From NCBI GenBank assembly GCA_000961695.1, contig LADW01000053.1:1-64000 (forward strand): 64,000 nucleotides of DNA. The letters run 5' to 3'. Both the position numbers and the translations under genes were made by a program. The stretch is from Hyphomonadaceae bacterium BRH_c29. GTDB lineage: Bacteria; Pseudomonadota; Alphaproteobacteria; Caulobacterales; Hyphomonadaceae. The notes under the pieces were generated by a model. The model had not been told where the DNA came from. It saw only the letters and a list, made by a program, of their open reading frames with translations, and ran no database searches. The number at the start of each line of letters is the position of its first letter. Position 1 is the stretch's first letter. Of this stretch, positions 8,426 through 18,311 are shown one piece after another.

Positions 8426-9805
8426 ATGACCGAACCACGCAACATCCAGAAGGTCCTGATCGCCAACCGCGGTGAGATTGCTTTGCGCATCCACCGTGCG
8501 TGCAAGGAAATGGGCCTGTCCACGGTCGTCGTTCATTCCGAAGCCGACCGCGATGCCATGGCCGTACGCCTGGCCGACGAGAGCGTCTGCATCGGCCCGG
8601 CGCCATCCTCGCAAAGCTATCTCAAGAAATCTCAGATCCTGGCAGCTGCAGAGATCACCGGGGCCGACGCGATCCATCCCGGCTACGGCTTCCTGTCGGA
8701 GAACGCCCAGTTTGCCGAAATGGTCGAAGCACACGGCCTGGCCTTTATCGGCCCGACGGCCGAACATATCCGCATCATGGGCGACAAGATCGCTGCCAAG
8801 CAGGCCATGATCGCGGCGGGCGTTCCTTGCGTGCCGGGCTCCGATGGCGCTGTGACCAGCGTTGCGGATGCCAAAAAGGCCGCCAAGAAAATCGGCTACC
8901 CGGTTCTCGTAAAAGCATCTGCTGGCGGCGGTGGCCGCGGCATGAAGCTCGCGAAGACCGAAGCAGATCTCGAAAACGCTGTCCGCACCGCCAAGACCGA
9001 AGCCAAAGCGGCCTTTGGCGATGATGCGATCTATCTCGAAAAATACCTCCAGGGCCCCCGCCACATCGAAGTGCAGGTCATCGCAGACACGCACGGCAAT
9101 GTGGCTCATCTCTGGGAACGCGACTGCTCGCTGCAGCGCCGCAACCAGAAAGTCTTCGAGGAAGCCCCTTCGCCGGCGCTGAATCAGGCCCAGCGCGAAG
9201 AGATCGGGATGATCTGCGCGAAGGCCATGGAAAAGCTCGGCTATCGCGGCGTCGGTACGATTGAGTTCCTCTATGAAGATGGCCGGTTCTACTTCATCGA
9301 AATGAACACGCGCCTTCAGGTCGAGCATCCCGTGACCGAGATGATCACGGGCATCGATCTTGTGCGCGAGCAGATCCGCATTGCCGAGGGCAAGAAGCTT
9401 TCCTTCCGTCAGGAAGACGTGATGCTGGTCGGCCATGCCATTGAGTGCCGTATCAACGCCGAACACCCTGAGACGTTCGTGCCCTCGCCTGGCCTGATCA
9501 CAGACTTCCACGCGCCGGGCGGCCCCGACGTTCGCCTCGATAGCGCGGCCTATGCCGGTTACCGGATTCCGCCGCACTATGACTCGCTGATCGGCAAGCT
9601 GATCGTGCACGGTCGCACCCGTCGCGAGTGCCTGATGCGCCTGCGCCGCGCCCTGTCGGAGATGGTTGTCGGCGGGGTTTTCACCACGCTCGATCTTCAC
9701 CGGCGGCTCGTGGAAAACGAAGACGTCAAGAATGGCGAATACAACATTCACTGGCTCGAAAAATTCCTCGCAGAGAACAAGCTCTCAGATGAGGAAAAGG
9801 CCTGA
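8426..9805 (+). CDS. accC: Acetyl-CoA carboxylase biotin carboxylase subunit
   Basis: The 459-residue ATP-grasp enzyme carboxylates biotin on AccB using ATP and bicarbonate. It contains the ATP loop [37 protein letters not shown] and the metal/bicarbonate site [14 protein letters not shown]. Length and domain order (pre-ATP-grasp, ATP-grasp, C-terminal) match the single-subunit bacterial form rather than a fused acyl-CoA carboxylase. It lies one base after accB. Confidence 0.97.
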   Translation: MTEPRNIQKVLIANRGEIALRIHRACKEMGLSTVVVHSEADRDAMAVRLADESVCIGPAPSSQSYLKKSQILAAAEITGADAIHPGYGFLSENAQFAEMVEAHGLAFIGPTAEHIRIMGDKIAAKQAMIAAGVPCVPGSDGAVTSVADAKKAAKKIGYPVLVKASAGGGGRGMKLAKTEADLENAVRTAKTEAKAAFGDDAIYLEKYLQGPRHIEVQVIADTHGNVAHLWERDCSLQRRNQKVFEEAPSPALNQAQREEIGMICAKAMEKLGYRGVGTIEFLYEDGRFYFIEMNTRLQVEHPVTEMITGIDLVREQIRIAEGKKLSFRQEDVMLVGHAIECRINAEHPETFVPSPGLITDFHAPGGPDVRLDSAAYAGYRIPPHYDSLIGKLIVHGRTRRECLMRLRRALSEMVVGGVFTTLDLHRRLVENEDVKNGEYNIHWLEKFLAENKLSDEEKA

Positions 9806-9826
9806 CGCGGCGCAGCGTCCAATAGA

Positions 9827-9861
9827 CATGGCCCCCGGCTCACCGGCATATTAGGGCCATG
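9827..9861 (+). promoter_or_regulatory. Stem-loop with mini-ORF enclosing the aat start codon
   Basis: CATGGCCC (9827-9834) pairs perfectly with GGGCCATG (9854-9861), and the right arm contains the ATG of aat. A second small stem CCGG-CTCA-CCGG lies in the loop. The left arm carries an ATG that opens an eight-codon frame (MAPGSPAY, 9828-9854) whose TAG ends four bases before the aat ATG. The spacing of the nearest AGGG to the aat start is poor. Together these suggest control of aat translation by structure or re-initiation, or simply a structured intergenic end of accC. Confidence 0.4.
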
Positions 9862-10524
9862 TCAGCACGTTTCGGCACCCATGACCTGCTCGCCTGCTAT
9901 CGCCGGGGCGTCTTCCCCATGGGCGATGCTCGCGACGACCCGAACCTGTTTCTGGTCGACCCGGACATGCGGGGCATCCTGCCGCTGGAAGCCTTCCACA
10001 TTCCGAAGCGTCTGCAGCGCCGGATCAAGCAGGAACCCTTCCGTGTTACGGCTGACACCGCCTTCTCTCGCGTCATGGAGATGTGCGCTGAGAGTGCCGA
10101 CGGGCGCGAGACGACCTGGATCAATTCGACCATCCTGAACCTCTACAGCGCGCTTCACCGCGAGGGATACGCCCACTCGATTGAATGCTGGGACGATAGC
10201 GGCCAATTGGTCGGCGGCCTCTATGGTGTCTCGCTCGGAGGTGTCTTCTTCGGGGAGAGCATGTTCTCAAGAGCGACCGACGCATCCAAGATTGCGCTCG
10301 CCTACCTCGTCGCTCGGCTCATTGAAGGGGGGTACGTCCTTCTGGACGCACAATTCCACAATCCTCATCTGGAGCAATTCGGGCTGGTGGAAATACCAAG
10401 GGCAGACTTCAAGCGCCGTCTGAAGGTGGCCTTAGAGGTCGAGGCCGACTTCTACTGCGGCAGTTCGGGGTCTGCAGGCTTCACCGGGTCGACGGTCGTG
10501 CAGCGTATCACCCAGATGTCGTAG
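9859..10524 (+). CDS. aat: Leucyl/phenylalanyl-tRNA-protein transferase
   Basis: This 221-residue enzyme transfers Leu or Phe from tRNA to proteins with N-terminal Lys or Arg, marking them for ClpS/ClpAP. Family hallmarks include FPMGD, W-rich substrate-pocket segments, ECWDDSGQLVGGLYGVSLGGVFFGESMFS and DAQFHNPHLEQFG. It follows accC by about 50 bases in the same direction. Its last 73 bases overlap, tail to tail, the 3' end of the oppositely oriented DUF2155 gene. Confidence 0.93.
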   Translation: MSARFGTHDLLACYRRGVFPMGDARDDPNLFLVDPDMRGILPLEAFHIPKRLQRRIKQEPFRVTADTAFSRVMEMCAESADGRETTWINSTILNLYSALHREGYAHSIECWDDSGQLVGGLYGVSLGGVFFGESMFSRATDASKIALAYLVARLIEGGYVLLDAQFHNPHLEQFGLVEIPRADFKRRLKVALEVEADFYCGSSGSAGFTGSTVVQRITQMS

Positions 10525-10916
10525 ACAGGGTGCTCCAGCGCGCTCAGGCCCGGCGAGGACGCAAACATCCAGCCGGAGAAGAGTTCAGGATTGTCCTCGC
10601 TCACCGTCTCGACCTCATTCGCATCAACGGCGGCATCCATCGTTTCGACGGCGACTGGCTGGGTCGAGGCGATCTTGAGGAAGGCTGCGCTTTCGGGCGC
10701 CTCTTCCGGCGGGGTCTGGTAGCAGACTTCAAGCTCCACTTTCAGTGAGCCGAAGACGACGGGTTGTCCAACGAAGACTTCAATGTCCGTCGAGCGGCCC
10801 GTGATCTTATCCAGTGCTCGCAGCGTTGCCCGGTCTTTCTGGACGTAGGTTGCGGCGTGTGCCGCCCCAACCAGTCCTGCAATGACAGCAATCGAAACGA
10901 GCGACCGGATGATCAT
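10452..10916 (-). CDS. DUF2155 domain-containing periplasmic protein
   Basis: 154 residues with an N-terminal signal peptide (RSLVSIAVIAGLVGAAHAA) and the DUF2155 domain: DKITGRSTDIEVFVGQPVVFGSL, a paired-cysteine pattern (VCYQTPPEE ... VIRCTTV) and SGWMFASSPGLSALEHPVYDIWV. The function is unknown. In alphaproteobacteria this family is typically found beside the NDUFA12-like gene and aat, as here. Its start overlaps the mlaD stop by 4 nt, so it is the last gene of a three-gene operon. The 3' end overlaps aat by 73 nt. Confidence 0.85.
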   Translation of the reverse strand: MIIRSLVSIAVIAGLVGAAHAATYVQKDRATLRALDKITGRSTDIEVFVGQPVVFGSLKVELEVCYQTPPEEAPESAAFLKIASTQPVAVETMDAAVDANEVETVSEDNPELFSGWMFASSPGLSALEHPVYDIWVIRCTTVDPVKPADPELPQ

Positions 10917-11446
10917 TGGTAGTCTTCCTGAGGATAGGGATCATTGGATGCGGGCGCCGACGAGGCTGTGCCTGCAGGATCGTCGCCTTTGCTGCCACCA
11001 TTGCCGGAAGCAAAGGACGCAAACAGGGTCAGAATATCCACGCTGCCCCGCGTGTATTGGACTTCACCGGTGCCATCCTGCGCGAGATTGTCGAAGCTCC
11101 CGCCCGGCTGCAGCGCCACATAGGCACCGCCCAGCAGGCCGTCGGTCGAAATGCGCGCGTCTGAGTCGTCCGGCAGCAGCCACTTCTTGTCGAGGCTCAT
11201 GGTCACGACGGCTTCGAATCGCTTCGGATCACCATCGATAGACTTCACAATGCCCGCCTTCACGCCAGCGATGCGGACGTCTGCGCCACGCTCAATGCCA
11301 CTGACATTGTTGAAGCGAGCCGTCAGATCATACTGATCGGCACCAGTCGGAGTGTCTCCGCCGCGCGCGACAGCAAACCAGAGGAACAGGCCGGCGACAG
11401 CGACGACGACGGCGCCTACGAGCGTTTCGAACAGCGACTCACGCAT
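10913..11446 (-). CDS. mlaD: MlaD-type MCE-domain protein, outer-membrane lipid asymmetry
   Basis: 177 residues with a single N-terminal membrane anchor (about residues 6-28) and one MCE domain (about 38-115) with FNNVSGIERGADVRIAGVKAG and DGLLGGAYVALQPGG. The C-terminal tail is low-complexity. MlaD hexamers ferry phospholipids between the inner and outer membranes with MlaFEB and MlaC, none of which are adjacent. It overlaps the upstream NDUFA12-like gene by 8 nt and DUF2155 by 4 nt. Confidence 0.88.
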   Translation of the reverse strand: MRESLFETLVGAVVVAVAGLFLWFAVARGGDTPTGADQYDLTARFNNVSGIERGADVRIAGVKAGIVKSIDGDPKRFEAVVTMSLDKKWLLPDDSDARISTDGLLGGAYVALQPGGSFDNLAQDGTGEVQYTRGSVDILTLFASFASGNGGSKGDDPAGTASSAPASNDPYPQEDYQ

Positions 11447-11831
11447 CAGGCGTCCACGCCTCGTAATCGCCGCTTGCTTTCTGGCGAGTCCCGCCGGTGG
11501 ACAGGCTTCCCTTCGGCTTGGTCGCCCAGGGCGTGCCGGTCATGTTCGGCTTGTGATCGGTTTCCCAATCGCGGCGGTTCAGGGGAGACTTGGTCGGCGG
11601 CTCTTCCACGGTGTGGTGCAGCCAGCCATGCCAGTCAGCCGGCACTTTGGAAGGCTCAGCCAGGCCCTTGTACATCACGTAGCGACGGCGACGGCCTTCG
11701 AGCGAGGGTTTACGCTCCTCGTAATAGCGGTTGCCGTATTCGTCTGTGCCGATGGCGTTCGCGCGCCGTCCGATATCGAACGCAGCGCCCAGCGTGTTGC
11801 CGCTCCACCATGTAAAGATTTGCTTCAGCAT
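11439..11831 (-). CDS. NDUFA12-family NADH:ubiquinone oxidoreductase accessory subunit
   Basis: 130 residues from the ATG at 11829-11831 (MLKQIFTWW). The family core is plain: IGTDEYGNRYYEER, RRRYVMYKG, EPSKVPADWHGWLHHT and the PTKSPL/ HKPNMTGTP end. It is an accessory subunit of alphaproteobacterial and mitochondrial complex I. An open frame continues 12 codons upstream without family support, so I take the internal start. It is the first gene of the NDUFA12-mlaD-DUF2155 operon. Confidence 0.88.
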   Translation of the reverse strand: MLKQIFTWWSGNTLGAAFDIGRRANAIGTDEYGNRYYEERKPSLEGRRRRYVMYKGLAEPSKVPADWHGWLHHTVEEPPTKSPLNRRDWETDHKPNMTGTPWATKPKGSLSTGGTRQKASGDYEAWTPDA

Positions 11832-12019
11832 CGTAAGGCCTGTTCTGCCGTGTGTTGGTGGCCGCAATATGGCCGCTCAGGGGCAACTAATCCATAGCAG
11901 CGCCGCAGACAATGCGCCGCAAATACCTGTGGGCAGGCAGGGCTTGTTGCGGCGTAGCGCTTGCTCCCTGTGGGTTGAGCGGTCACCCTTGCTCAAGTGA
12001 TTCGCTGGGGAGAGACGCC

Positions 12020-14293
12020 ATGGATGACACGCTGGTGATGGAAATCCTTCGCGCAGCCGAATCGGATGGCCTCCTGTCTGAGGAAGTCACGCTATCCGAT
12101 CTATACCGGGCTGCGGGCTGTCGCAGGCGCCCCCTAACGCCGGAATCGCTGAAAGCTGCCACCGCAGCTTGCTCTGCTGCAGCGCTGGTCAGTGTGTCTC
12201 AGCTGGCCTCCGCGGAAATCCTCGAACGATTCGATGACGCGCCCCGCAATGCCGATCTGGCCGAAGCGCTTGCGGCCGGTCTGCCGCAGGATGTGCTCGA
12301 AGAAGCCCTTCGCCAGCCCGGCGGCTTCCAGCGCACCGCTGATTCACTTCGGGCGGCTGCGGTCACCGCCGCCGCGCCCGCCCCAGCCGTGTTTGTCCCG
12401 GCAGACCTCGATCCTGTTCTCGAGCAGCTGGTCATCGAAGCGCTGACCGAGGGCGCCGAAATTGTGCTTGCGCAGGAAGATCTACCCCCGGCTTCAGCGT
12501 CCGCGAGGGTGCTCGACATTGCCATGGCCGTCGGTCCGGATGGCATCGAAGCGGACTATCTCTGCGAAGCGCTGGAGGCGGCCGCGCGTTCCATGTCTAG
12601 CGGCGTCATCGTGATTGCCGGCCTGTCAGCCGCGATCATGTCGCTAGGTGTCGATTATGCGTCACCAGAGGGCACCGCAGCAGCCGGCGCTCTTTGCGCA
12701 CTCGTACGCTCCGGGGCGACGAGCGCCGCGTTCACAGCCACGCACGCAAAAATCCTGAACATCGAGCCCCGCAAGTCAGGCAGCAAACGCGCCTGCGAAG
12801 TCCTTGTCCTTCCGATTGTCGACCTTGGCGCTTACCTGCCCGATTGCGAAAGCGCCGGAACCGCGCCTCTTGCAACCGTTCTGGCCTATGGCGATGAAAC
12901 TCCAACCCTCTCGCGTGCCGGCCGTCTTGGCATCGCCCATCATGCGCCGGAACGGCTGCCCATGGCGCTGGAGCGTATCGCGGCGTCTGGCGAATCCGAT
13001 CTGGACCGCGCGCTCGGCCTGGACCGGTTGCGCGACCGTGGCTTCTCCGAAGTGGCTCTCGACAAGGTCTCCCGCGCTCTTGGCGAAGGCCTGCCCCTGA
13101 ACGCAGCCTTCTCTCGCTGGGTACTGGGAGATGAAGTCATTTCCCAGGATCTGAAGCTCGCGCCAGAGAACTTCGATGCCGATGGTGGCGGTCTCCTGTC
13201 AGCGATCGGGTTTTCCCGCAAAGACATCCAGTCTGCCGAGCAGACGATTGCTGGCGAAAACGGCGATGCGACCGCTGAGATCATGGCTGATTGCGGTCTC
13301 CAGGTCGGGGCAACACCGGGAGCCGAGATCGCTTTTGCCTCGGCCTGCGCAAAGGCACTCGGCGGCAGCGTGACCGTTTCGGTCGGCAGCCGGGGCGGCC
13401 TGGACATGGCGGAAGCCGCGCTGGAGGCCGGTCTCTCGGTCCAGCTCGTTGGTTTCAGAGTCCCTGCTTCGGACGATGTCCGCGAACGCATGGACCACAT
13501 TGTCGCCCTCGCCGAAGAGATCGCAGCAGAGGCTGACGCCCCGGATCACTCGATGGCTGGCGGGCACACTGCCCACAATGGTGTTGCCGCCCGCACGCGC
13601 CTGCCGGACCGCCGCAAAGGCTATATCCAGAAGGCATCTGTCGGGGGCCACAAAGTTTATCTACATACGGGCGAATTCGAGGACGGCTCGCTCGGTGAAA
13701 TCTTCATCGACATGCATAAGGAAGGCGCCGCCTTCCGCAGTCTCATGAACAATTTCGCCATCGCGACCTCGATTGGCCTGCAATATGGCGTGCCGCTCGA
13801 AGAGTTCGTGGATGCCTTCGTGTTCACCCGGTTCGAGCCAGCCGGTGCCGTCACCGGCAATGATCGCATCACGCGAGCGACCTCGATCCTCGACTATATC
13901 TTCCGTGAATTGGCCGTTTCCTACCTCGGACGGGACGATCTGGCGGAAGTGGACGTCACCCATGACGGTCTCGGGCGCGGGGCTGGCGATGCCACTCGCA
14001 CCGAGCCCGCACCCTTCACAGAGGAAGCCGCCCAGATCATCTCACGGGGCTTCTCGCGCGGCCAGCTGCCCGACAACATCGTCATTCTTGACCGGAAACG
14101 CGCCGAAAAACTCGCCGAAGAAGAAGCTGAAGCAGCAGAATCGATTGATGAGGCGGCTGAGGAAGAGCTGAATGCGCCCGACTATCTCGGGGACGCCTGC
14201 CCTGTTTGCGGAAGTTTCACGCTCTTCGAGATCAGTGAAGACGGCGATATCGAGTGCGATACGTGCGGTGAAGAATCCCGGGATCAGAAGTAA
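12020..14293 (+). CDS. Class II ribonucleotide-reductase (NrdJ)-like protein lacking the catalytic core
   Basis: 757 residues. About 190-480 resembles the later part of the NrdJ barrel: [18 protein letters not shown], then [15 protein letters not shown] ... SRWVLGDE ... [14 protein letters not shown]. Residues about 525-650 are the TSCPD domain ([53 protein letters not shown]). The end keeps the NrdJ zinc ribbon at C727, C730, C746 and C749. Genuine NrdJ is about 1200 residues. The first half, the GCN...N cysteine motif, the PTGTI motif and the GTMTVEGAP element are missing, and the terminal redox Cys pair is lost. The frame is intact, with GGGGAGA before the ATG. It cannot reduce nucleotides by the known mechanism; a regulatory or partner role is inference. 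Confidence 0.75.
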   Translation: MDDTLVMEILRAAESDGLLSEEVTLSDLYRAAGCRRRPLTPESLKAATAACSAAALVSVSQLASAEILERFDDAPRNADLAEALAAGLPQDVLEEALRQPGGFQRTADSLRAAAVTAAAPAPAVFVPADLDPVLEQLVIEALTEGAEIVLAQEDLPPASASARVLDIAMAVGPDGIEADYLCEALEAAARSMSSGVIVIAGLSAAIMSLGVDYASPEGTAAAGALCALVRSGATSAAFTATHAKILNIEPRKSGSKRACEVLVLPIVDLGAYLPDCESAGTAPLATVLAYGDETPTLSRAGRLGIAHHAPERLPMALERIAASGESDLDRALGLDRLRDRGFSEVALDKVSRALGEGLPLNAAFSRWVLGDEVISQDLKLAPENFDADGGGLLSAIGFSRKDIQSAEQTIAGENGDATAEIMADCGLQVGATPGAEIAFASACAKALGGSVTVSVGSRGGLDMAEAALEAGLSVQLVGFRVPASDDVRERMDHIVALAEEIAAEADAPDHSMAGGHTAHNGVAARTRLPDRRKGYIQKASVGGHKVYLHTGEFEDGSLGEIFIDMHKEGAAFRSLMNNFAIATSIGLQYGVPLEEFVDAFVFTRFEPAGAVTGNDRITRATSILDYIFRELAVSYLGRDDLAEVDVTHDGLGRGAGDATRTEPAPFTEEAAQIISRGFSRGQLPDNIVILDRKRAEKLAEEEAEAAESIDEAAEEELNAPDYLGDACPVCGSFTLFEISEDGDIECDTCGEESRDQK

Positions 14294-14434
14294 TTCCGGA
14301 ACAATTCTGCCGCCTGGGGCGTCGTTCCGGGCTATTGTAACAGTCATGGCAATTCTGCAACACATGTTGCCCGGAATCAGTGGTTACAGCTTGTTCAGTT
14401 TTGGCACGCAAAACAAAGCGCTATCCAAATAGGC

Positions 14435-15151
14435 ATGAACCGAGTCCTGCTCAGCCTGTTTTCCCTTGTTTCATTTGTTGCATTTGATGCGACGGCGCAA
14501 GAACAGCCCCGGCCGAGTCAGCCCGTGGCTTGGGCACCGAGCTATGTCGGTTCCTGCGGGGGCTGCAACCTTTCCGGTCGCAATCTGACGGGCTGGACGC
14601 TCAGCGGCGCCAACTATCGCGAAGCCAATCTCGAATTCGCGTTCATGCGCGGCATTCAGGCAATTGAAACGAATTTCGAAGGTATCGTCGCCAACGGCGC
14701 AGATATGCGGGCTGCGGTTCTGACAACTGCAAAGCTGTCAGGTGCCAATCTGGCCAATGCCCGCCTTCAGGCGGTTCAAGGGTCCGGCGCGGAATTCAAG
14801 CAGACGGTCCTGACCGGCGCGAACCTCCAGGGCGCCATGCTGGTTGGTGCCAACTTCGCAGCCGCCAACCTTTCCAATGCATCCGTAGAGGGCGCTGATT
14901 TTTCGGGTGCCAATCTTACAGGCGCAGACCTATCAGGTGCTGTCATGCTGACGGGTATTTTCAACGGCGCCAATCTTTCCCTCACCCGGATGGATGGCGC
15001 TGACGTACGGGGCGCATCTTTCAAGGATGCCCGCTTTGCGGACGCCAATCTGACCGGTCTGAAGGGTTGGCAGGAAGCGGATTTCGCAGGCGCTTGCGTC
15101 TCTGAGCGGACGCTGCTCCCAAGCGGTCTTCACCTGCCTGAGTGCCAATAG
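14435..15151 (+). CDS. Secreted pentapeptide-repeat protein
   Basis: 238 residues with a cleavable signal peptide (LLSLFSLVSFVAFDATAQ) followed by about 25 A(D/N)LXX-type pentapeptides from about residue 50 to 210 (for example GANLQGAML, GADFSGANLTGADLSGA). These form a right-handed quadrilateral beta-helix. A CGGC motif lies just before the helix and two more cysteines lie after it (GACV and PECQ), so disulfides are possible in the periplasm. The function is not predictable from the repeat. It is a single gene ending before a strong bidirectional terminator. Confidence 0.85.
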   Translation: MNRVLLSLFSLVSFVAFDATAQEQPRPSQPVAWAPSYVGSCGGCNLSGRNLTGWTLSGANYREANLEFAFMRGIQAIETNFEGIVANGADMRAAVLTTAKLSGANLANARLQAVQGSGAEFKQTVLTGANLQGAMLVGANFAAANLSNASVEGADFSGANLTGADLSGAVMLTGIFNGANLSLTRMDGADVRGASFKDARFADANLTGLKGWQEADFAGACVSERTLLPSGLHLPECQ

Positions 15152-15179
15152 ACTTTTTGAACAAATAGAAATTTGAAAA

Positions 15180-15208
15180 GCCCGCCCGGCTTCACTATCC
15201 GGGCGGGC
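15180..15208. terminator. Bidirectional rho-independent terminator
   Basis: A perfect 10-bp stem GCCCGCCCGG / CCGGGCGGGC with a 9-base loop is flanked by AAAA on the left and TTT on the right. It serves the pentapeptide gene rightward and aspS leftward. Confidence 0.85.
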
Positions 15209-15215
15209 TTTCGAT

Positions 15216-17048
15216 TCAGGATTTCACTTGCGGCGCGAGACGGATGTTCAACTCACGCAGCTGGCTTTCGTCGACAGGGCTTGGTGCGCCCATCAACAGG
15301 TCGCGCGCCTGGCCGTTCATCGGGAACAGCGTGACATCGCGGATGTTCTCCGCATCCGCCAGCAGCATGACGATACGGTCGACGCCCGGTGCGATGCCGC
15401 CGTGCGGCGGGGCGCCATAGCGGAACGCGTTCAACATGCCGCCAAATTCTGCTTCCACGACTTCCGGTCCATAGCCTGCCATCTCGAAAGCCTTGAGCAT
15501 CACGTCAGGGCGGTGGTTCCGGATGGCACCCGATGACAGTTCGATCCCGTTGCAGACGATGTCATATTGGAAGGCCTTAATGTCGAGGATCTCTTCCTCG
15601 GTCTTGGCCGCGTTCAGGGCCTCCATGCCGCCCTGTGGCATCGAGAACGGGTTGTGGCTGAAATCGATCTTCTTGTGCTCTTCGTCGTATTCAAACATCG
15701 GGAAGTCGACGATCCAGCAGAAGCGGAACACGCCCTCTTCGATCAACTCAAGCGACTTGCCAAGCTCGTTGCGTGCGGCGCCCGCCAGCTTGTAGGCCGC
15801 GCCCTTTGCACCTGCCGAGAAGAACACGCCGTCCCCTGCGCCAAGCCCCATATGCGCCAGCAGAGCGGCCAGATGACCTGCCTCAAAGCCCTTGAGCACC
15901 GGGTCCTGGCTGTCTACGCCGCCGCCATCGGCCTCTTTCAGGCGCGCATAGCCAAGGCCGGGTGCCTGCATCTCTTTCTTGGCCCATTTGTCCATATCAT
16001 CGAAGAACTTGCGGGACTTTTCAGCCGCAGCCTTCGGCGCCGGAATGACGATGACCTTGCCGCCGCCCTTGATGATTTTCGCGAAGATGCTGAAACCGGT
16101 CTTGCTTTCGTCAGCGAAGAAATCGGTCACATCGGAAAGTTCGAGCGGGTTGCGCAGGTCCGGCTTGTCGGAGCCATATTTCGCCATCGCTTCGGCATAA
16201 GGAATATGCACGAACGGTTCAGCCGGGACCGAACGCCCCTTGCCTTCCCAATCAGCAAACTCCTCGAACACACCGCGCATGACCGGTTCAATCGCGCCAA
16301 ACACGTCATCCTGGGTGACAAAGCTCATCTCGATATCGAGCTGGTAGAACTCGCCTGGCGACCGGTCAGCGCGCGCATCCTCATCGCGGAAACAGGGTGC
16401 GATCTGGAAGTAACGGTCAAAGCCGGACACCATCAGCAATTGTTTGAACTGCTGCGGCGCCTGCGGCAGCGCATAGAACTCACCGGGGTGCAGACGCGAC
16501 GGCACGAGGAAGTCACGTGCCCCTTCCGGGCTGGAGGCCGTCAGGATGGGCGTCTGGTATTCGGTGAAGCCCTGCCCGATCATGCGCTGGCGCAAGCTGG
16601 CGATGACCTGGCTGCGCAGGATCATGTTCTTGTGCAGCGTCTCGCGGCGCAGGTCGAGATAGCGGTGCTTCAGGCGGATATCTTCCGGATAGTCCGGCTC
16701 AGCGAAGACGGGCAACGGCAGCTTTTCAGCGGCGCTCTCGATGATCAGCGTTTCGGCGGGCAGCTCGACTTCGCCCGTCGGCAGCTCTGCATTGATCGCC
16801 TCGTCATCGCGCGCAATCAGCGTGCCGGTGACCGTCAGGACGCTTTCAGCCGAGGCGCGCTTGGCGTCTTCGTAGAAAGGCGCGCCTGGGTGGACCACCA
16901 CCTGCGTCAGGCCATAATGGTCGCGCAAATCGATGAACAGGGCACCAGCGTGTTCCCGGCGGCGGTGTAGCCACCCGGACAGTTTGACGGTTTCGCCGAC
17001 CTGGGCCTTGCGAAGTTCACCGCAGGTGTGGGTGCGATAGGCGTGCAT
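15216..17048 (-). CDS. aspS: Aspartyl-tRNA synthetase, probably non-discriminating (Asp/Asn)
   Basis: 610 residues from the ATG at [13 protein letters not shown]; the longer frame adds 17 residues outside the family. The order is an OB-fold anticodon domain (1-110), a class II catalytic core ([45 protein letters not shown]) and the bacterial GAD insertion. At the position that is Leu in discriminating E. coli AspRS and His in non-discriminating enzymes, this protein has H33 (RRREHAG). The lysine typical of discriminating enzymes after ARDE is absent. With gatCAB in the same window, it probably also charges tRNA-Asn with Asp for amidation. Confidence 0.93.
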   Translation of the reverse strand: MHAYRTHTCGELRKAQVGETVKLSGWLHRRREHAGALFIDLRDHYGLTQVVVHPGAPFYEDAKRASAESVLTVTGTLIARDDEAINAELPTGEVELPAETLIIESAAEKLPLPVFAEPDYPEDIRLKHRYLDLRRETLHKNMILRSQVIASLRQRMIGQGFTEYQTPILTASSPEGARDFLVPSRLHPGEFYALPQAPQQFKQLLMVSGFDRYFQIAPCFRDEDARADRSPGEFYQLDIEMSFVTQDDVFGAIEPVMRGVFEEFADWEGKGRSVPAEPFVHIPYAEAMAKYGSDKPDLRNPLELSDVTDFFADESKTGFSIFAKIIKGGGKVIVIPAPKAAAEKSRKFFDDMDKWAKKEMQAPGLGYARLKEADGGGVDSQDPVLKGFEAGHLAALLAHMGLGAGDGVFFSAGAKGAAYKLAGAARNELGKSLELIEEGVFRFCWIVDFPMFEYDEEHKKIDFSHNPFSMPQGGMEALNAAKTEEEILDIKAFQYDIVCNGIELSSGAIRNHRPDVMLKAFEMAGYGPEVVEAEFGGMLNAFRYGAPPHGGIAPGVDRIVMLLADAENIRDVTLFPMNGQARDLLMGAPSPVDESQLRELNIRLAPQVKS

Positions 17049-17143
17049 TGGATCAGTCTCCGGAAAAGTCGGTCCAAGTAAAAGCTTAACGGGAGGCAAT
17101 AGCCTCTCGCATTTGTTCTGGCGATGCGATACGCAAGCCCGCG

Positions 17144-18310
17144 ATGACTGACAACACCCTGACTCCCATTACTGAGCAGTCGGCACTCGAAGATTTCTGC
17201 GGAAAGCTGGCCGAAAGCGACTTTATCTGCGTCGATACCGAGTTTCATCGGGAAACGACCTACTGGCCAGAGCTTTGCCTGGTCCAGGCTTCTGCGCCCG
17301 GCGTGGAGGGCCTTATCGACCCGCTGGCCGAGGATCTGGACATCGGGCCGTTCCTGAACCTGATCGCTGCCGACAACCGCGTGAAGGTGTTCCACGCCGC
17401 CCGGCAGGACATCGAAATCTTCAATCGTCTCATCGGCCACCCGCCGGGGCCGATCTTTGACACCCAGGTTGCCGCGATGGCGCTCGGCTATGGCGACTCG
17501 ATTTCCTACGACAACCTCGTTCAGCGAGTCTTGCGCCGTCAGATCGACAAATCGAGCCAGTTTACCGACTGGATGCGGCGCCCGCTGTCGCAGAAACAGC
17601 TCGTCTACGCCCTCGGCGATGTCACACACTTGCGTGACGCCTACCTGATCATGCGGGACAAGCTCGATTCGAGCGGCCGCCTGCCCTGGGTTCAGGAAGA
17701 AATGTCCGATCTCGAAGATCCGGCAAAATACGACACTGATCCCGCCAAGGCCTGGCAGCGCCTGAAGCTGCGCACGCAGAAGAAGGACTATACGGCCGTC
17801 ATCGTTGCCGTCGCCGCCTGGCGCGAGCAGCTGGCGCAGGAACTCGACAAGCCACGCCGCCGAATCCTGAAGGATGACGCCATCCAGGAAATCGCGAGCC
17901 AGAAGCCGCGGTCCGAGAACGACTACAATCAGCTCAGGGCGGTTCCGAACGGCTTCGTCCGGTCAAAACACGGTCAGGGGCTGATCGAAGCCGTCGTGGC
18001 GGCACTGGACAATCCGTCCAGCCTCGCACCAGACCTCGAACCGCGTCAGCAGAACGCGCAGATCCCGGCCGGTGCGCCTGAATTGCTGAAAGTGTTGCTG
18101 AAACACGTCTCCGACGAACATGACGTGGTGCCGCGCCTCATCGCCAACGCAGCGGACATTGACCGGATTGCCCGCGGAGACAAGGGCGACGACATTCCGG
18201 CCATGCAGGGCTGGCGTTACGAGATGTTCGGCCGCAAGGCTGAGGCGCTGCTGTCGGGCAAACTGGCTGTGTCCTTCGAGGGCGGTCAGGTTCGCCTGTT
18301 CGACGTCTGA
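17144..18310 (+). CDS. rnd: Ribonuclease D
   Basis: 388 residues: a DEDDy 3'-5' exonuclease domain (about 1-190) with [17 protein letters not shown] and the [13 protein letters not shown] motif, followed by two HRDC domains (about 200-380). RNase D trims tRNA and other stable RNA precursors. It is divergent from aspS and ends one base from the ppx stop codon on the other strand. Confidence 0.93.
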   Translation: MTDNTLTPITEQSALEDFCGKLAESDFICVDTEFHRETTYWPELCLVQASAPGVEGLIDPLAEDLDIGPFLNLIAADNRVKVFHAARQDIEIFNRLIGHPPGPIFDTQVAAMALGYGDSISYDNLVQRVLRRQIDKSSQFTDWMRRPLSQKQLVYALGDVTHLRDAYLIMRDKLDSSGRLPWVQEEMSDLEDPAKYDTDPAKAWQRLKLRTQKKDYTAVIVAVAAWREQLAQELDKPRRRILKDDAIQEIASQKPRSENDYNQLRAVPNGFVRSKHGQGLIEAVVAALDNPSSLAPDLEPRQQNAQIPAGAPELLKVLLKHVSDEHDVVPRLIANAADIDRIARGDKGDDIPAMQGWRYEMFGRKAEALLSGKLAVSFEGGQVRLFDV

Positions 18311-18311
18311 T

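Noticed and set aside
8408-9751. 447-codon minus-strand frame opposite accC
   Set aside because: Antisense shadow of accC; no motifs.
12020-14293. Reading the NrdJ-like gene as a frameshifted pseudogene of full-length nrdJ
   Set aside because: The frame is intact over 757 codons, with a good start and retained zinc ribbon, and no further NrdJ motifs appear in other frames upstream.
14296-14330. CCGGAAC/GTTCCGG inverted repeat after the NrdJ-like gene as a terminator
   Set aside because: The loop is about 21 bases and there is no T-run, so the evidence for termination is too weak.
15567-16970. 467-codon plus-strand frame opposite aspS
   Set aside because: Antisense shadow of aspS without homology.
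17086-17099. 14-base string AAAAGCTTAACGGG shared by the aspS/rnd and divK/dinB gaps
   Set aside because: Several shared 14-mers are expected by chance in 64 kb, and the aspS copy lacks the second CtrA half-site.
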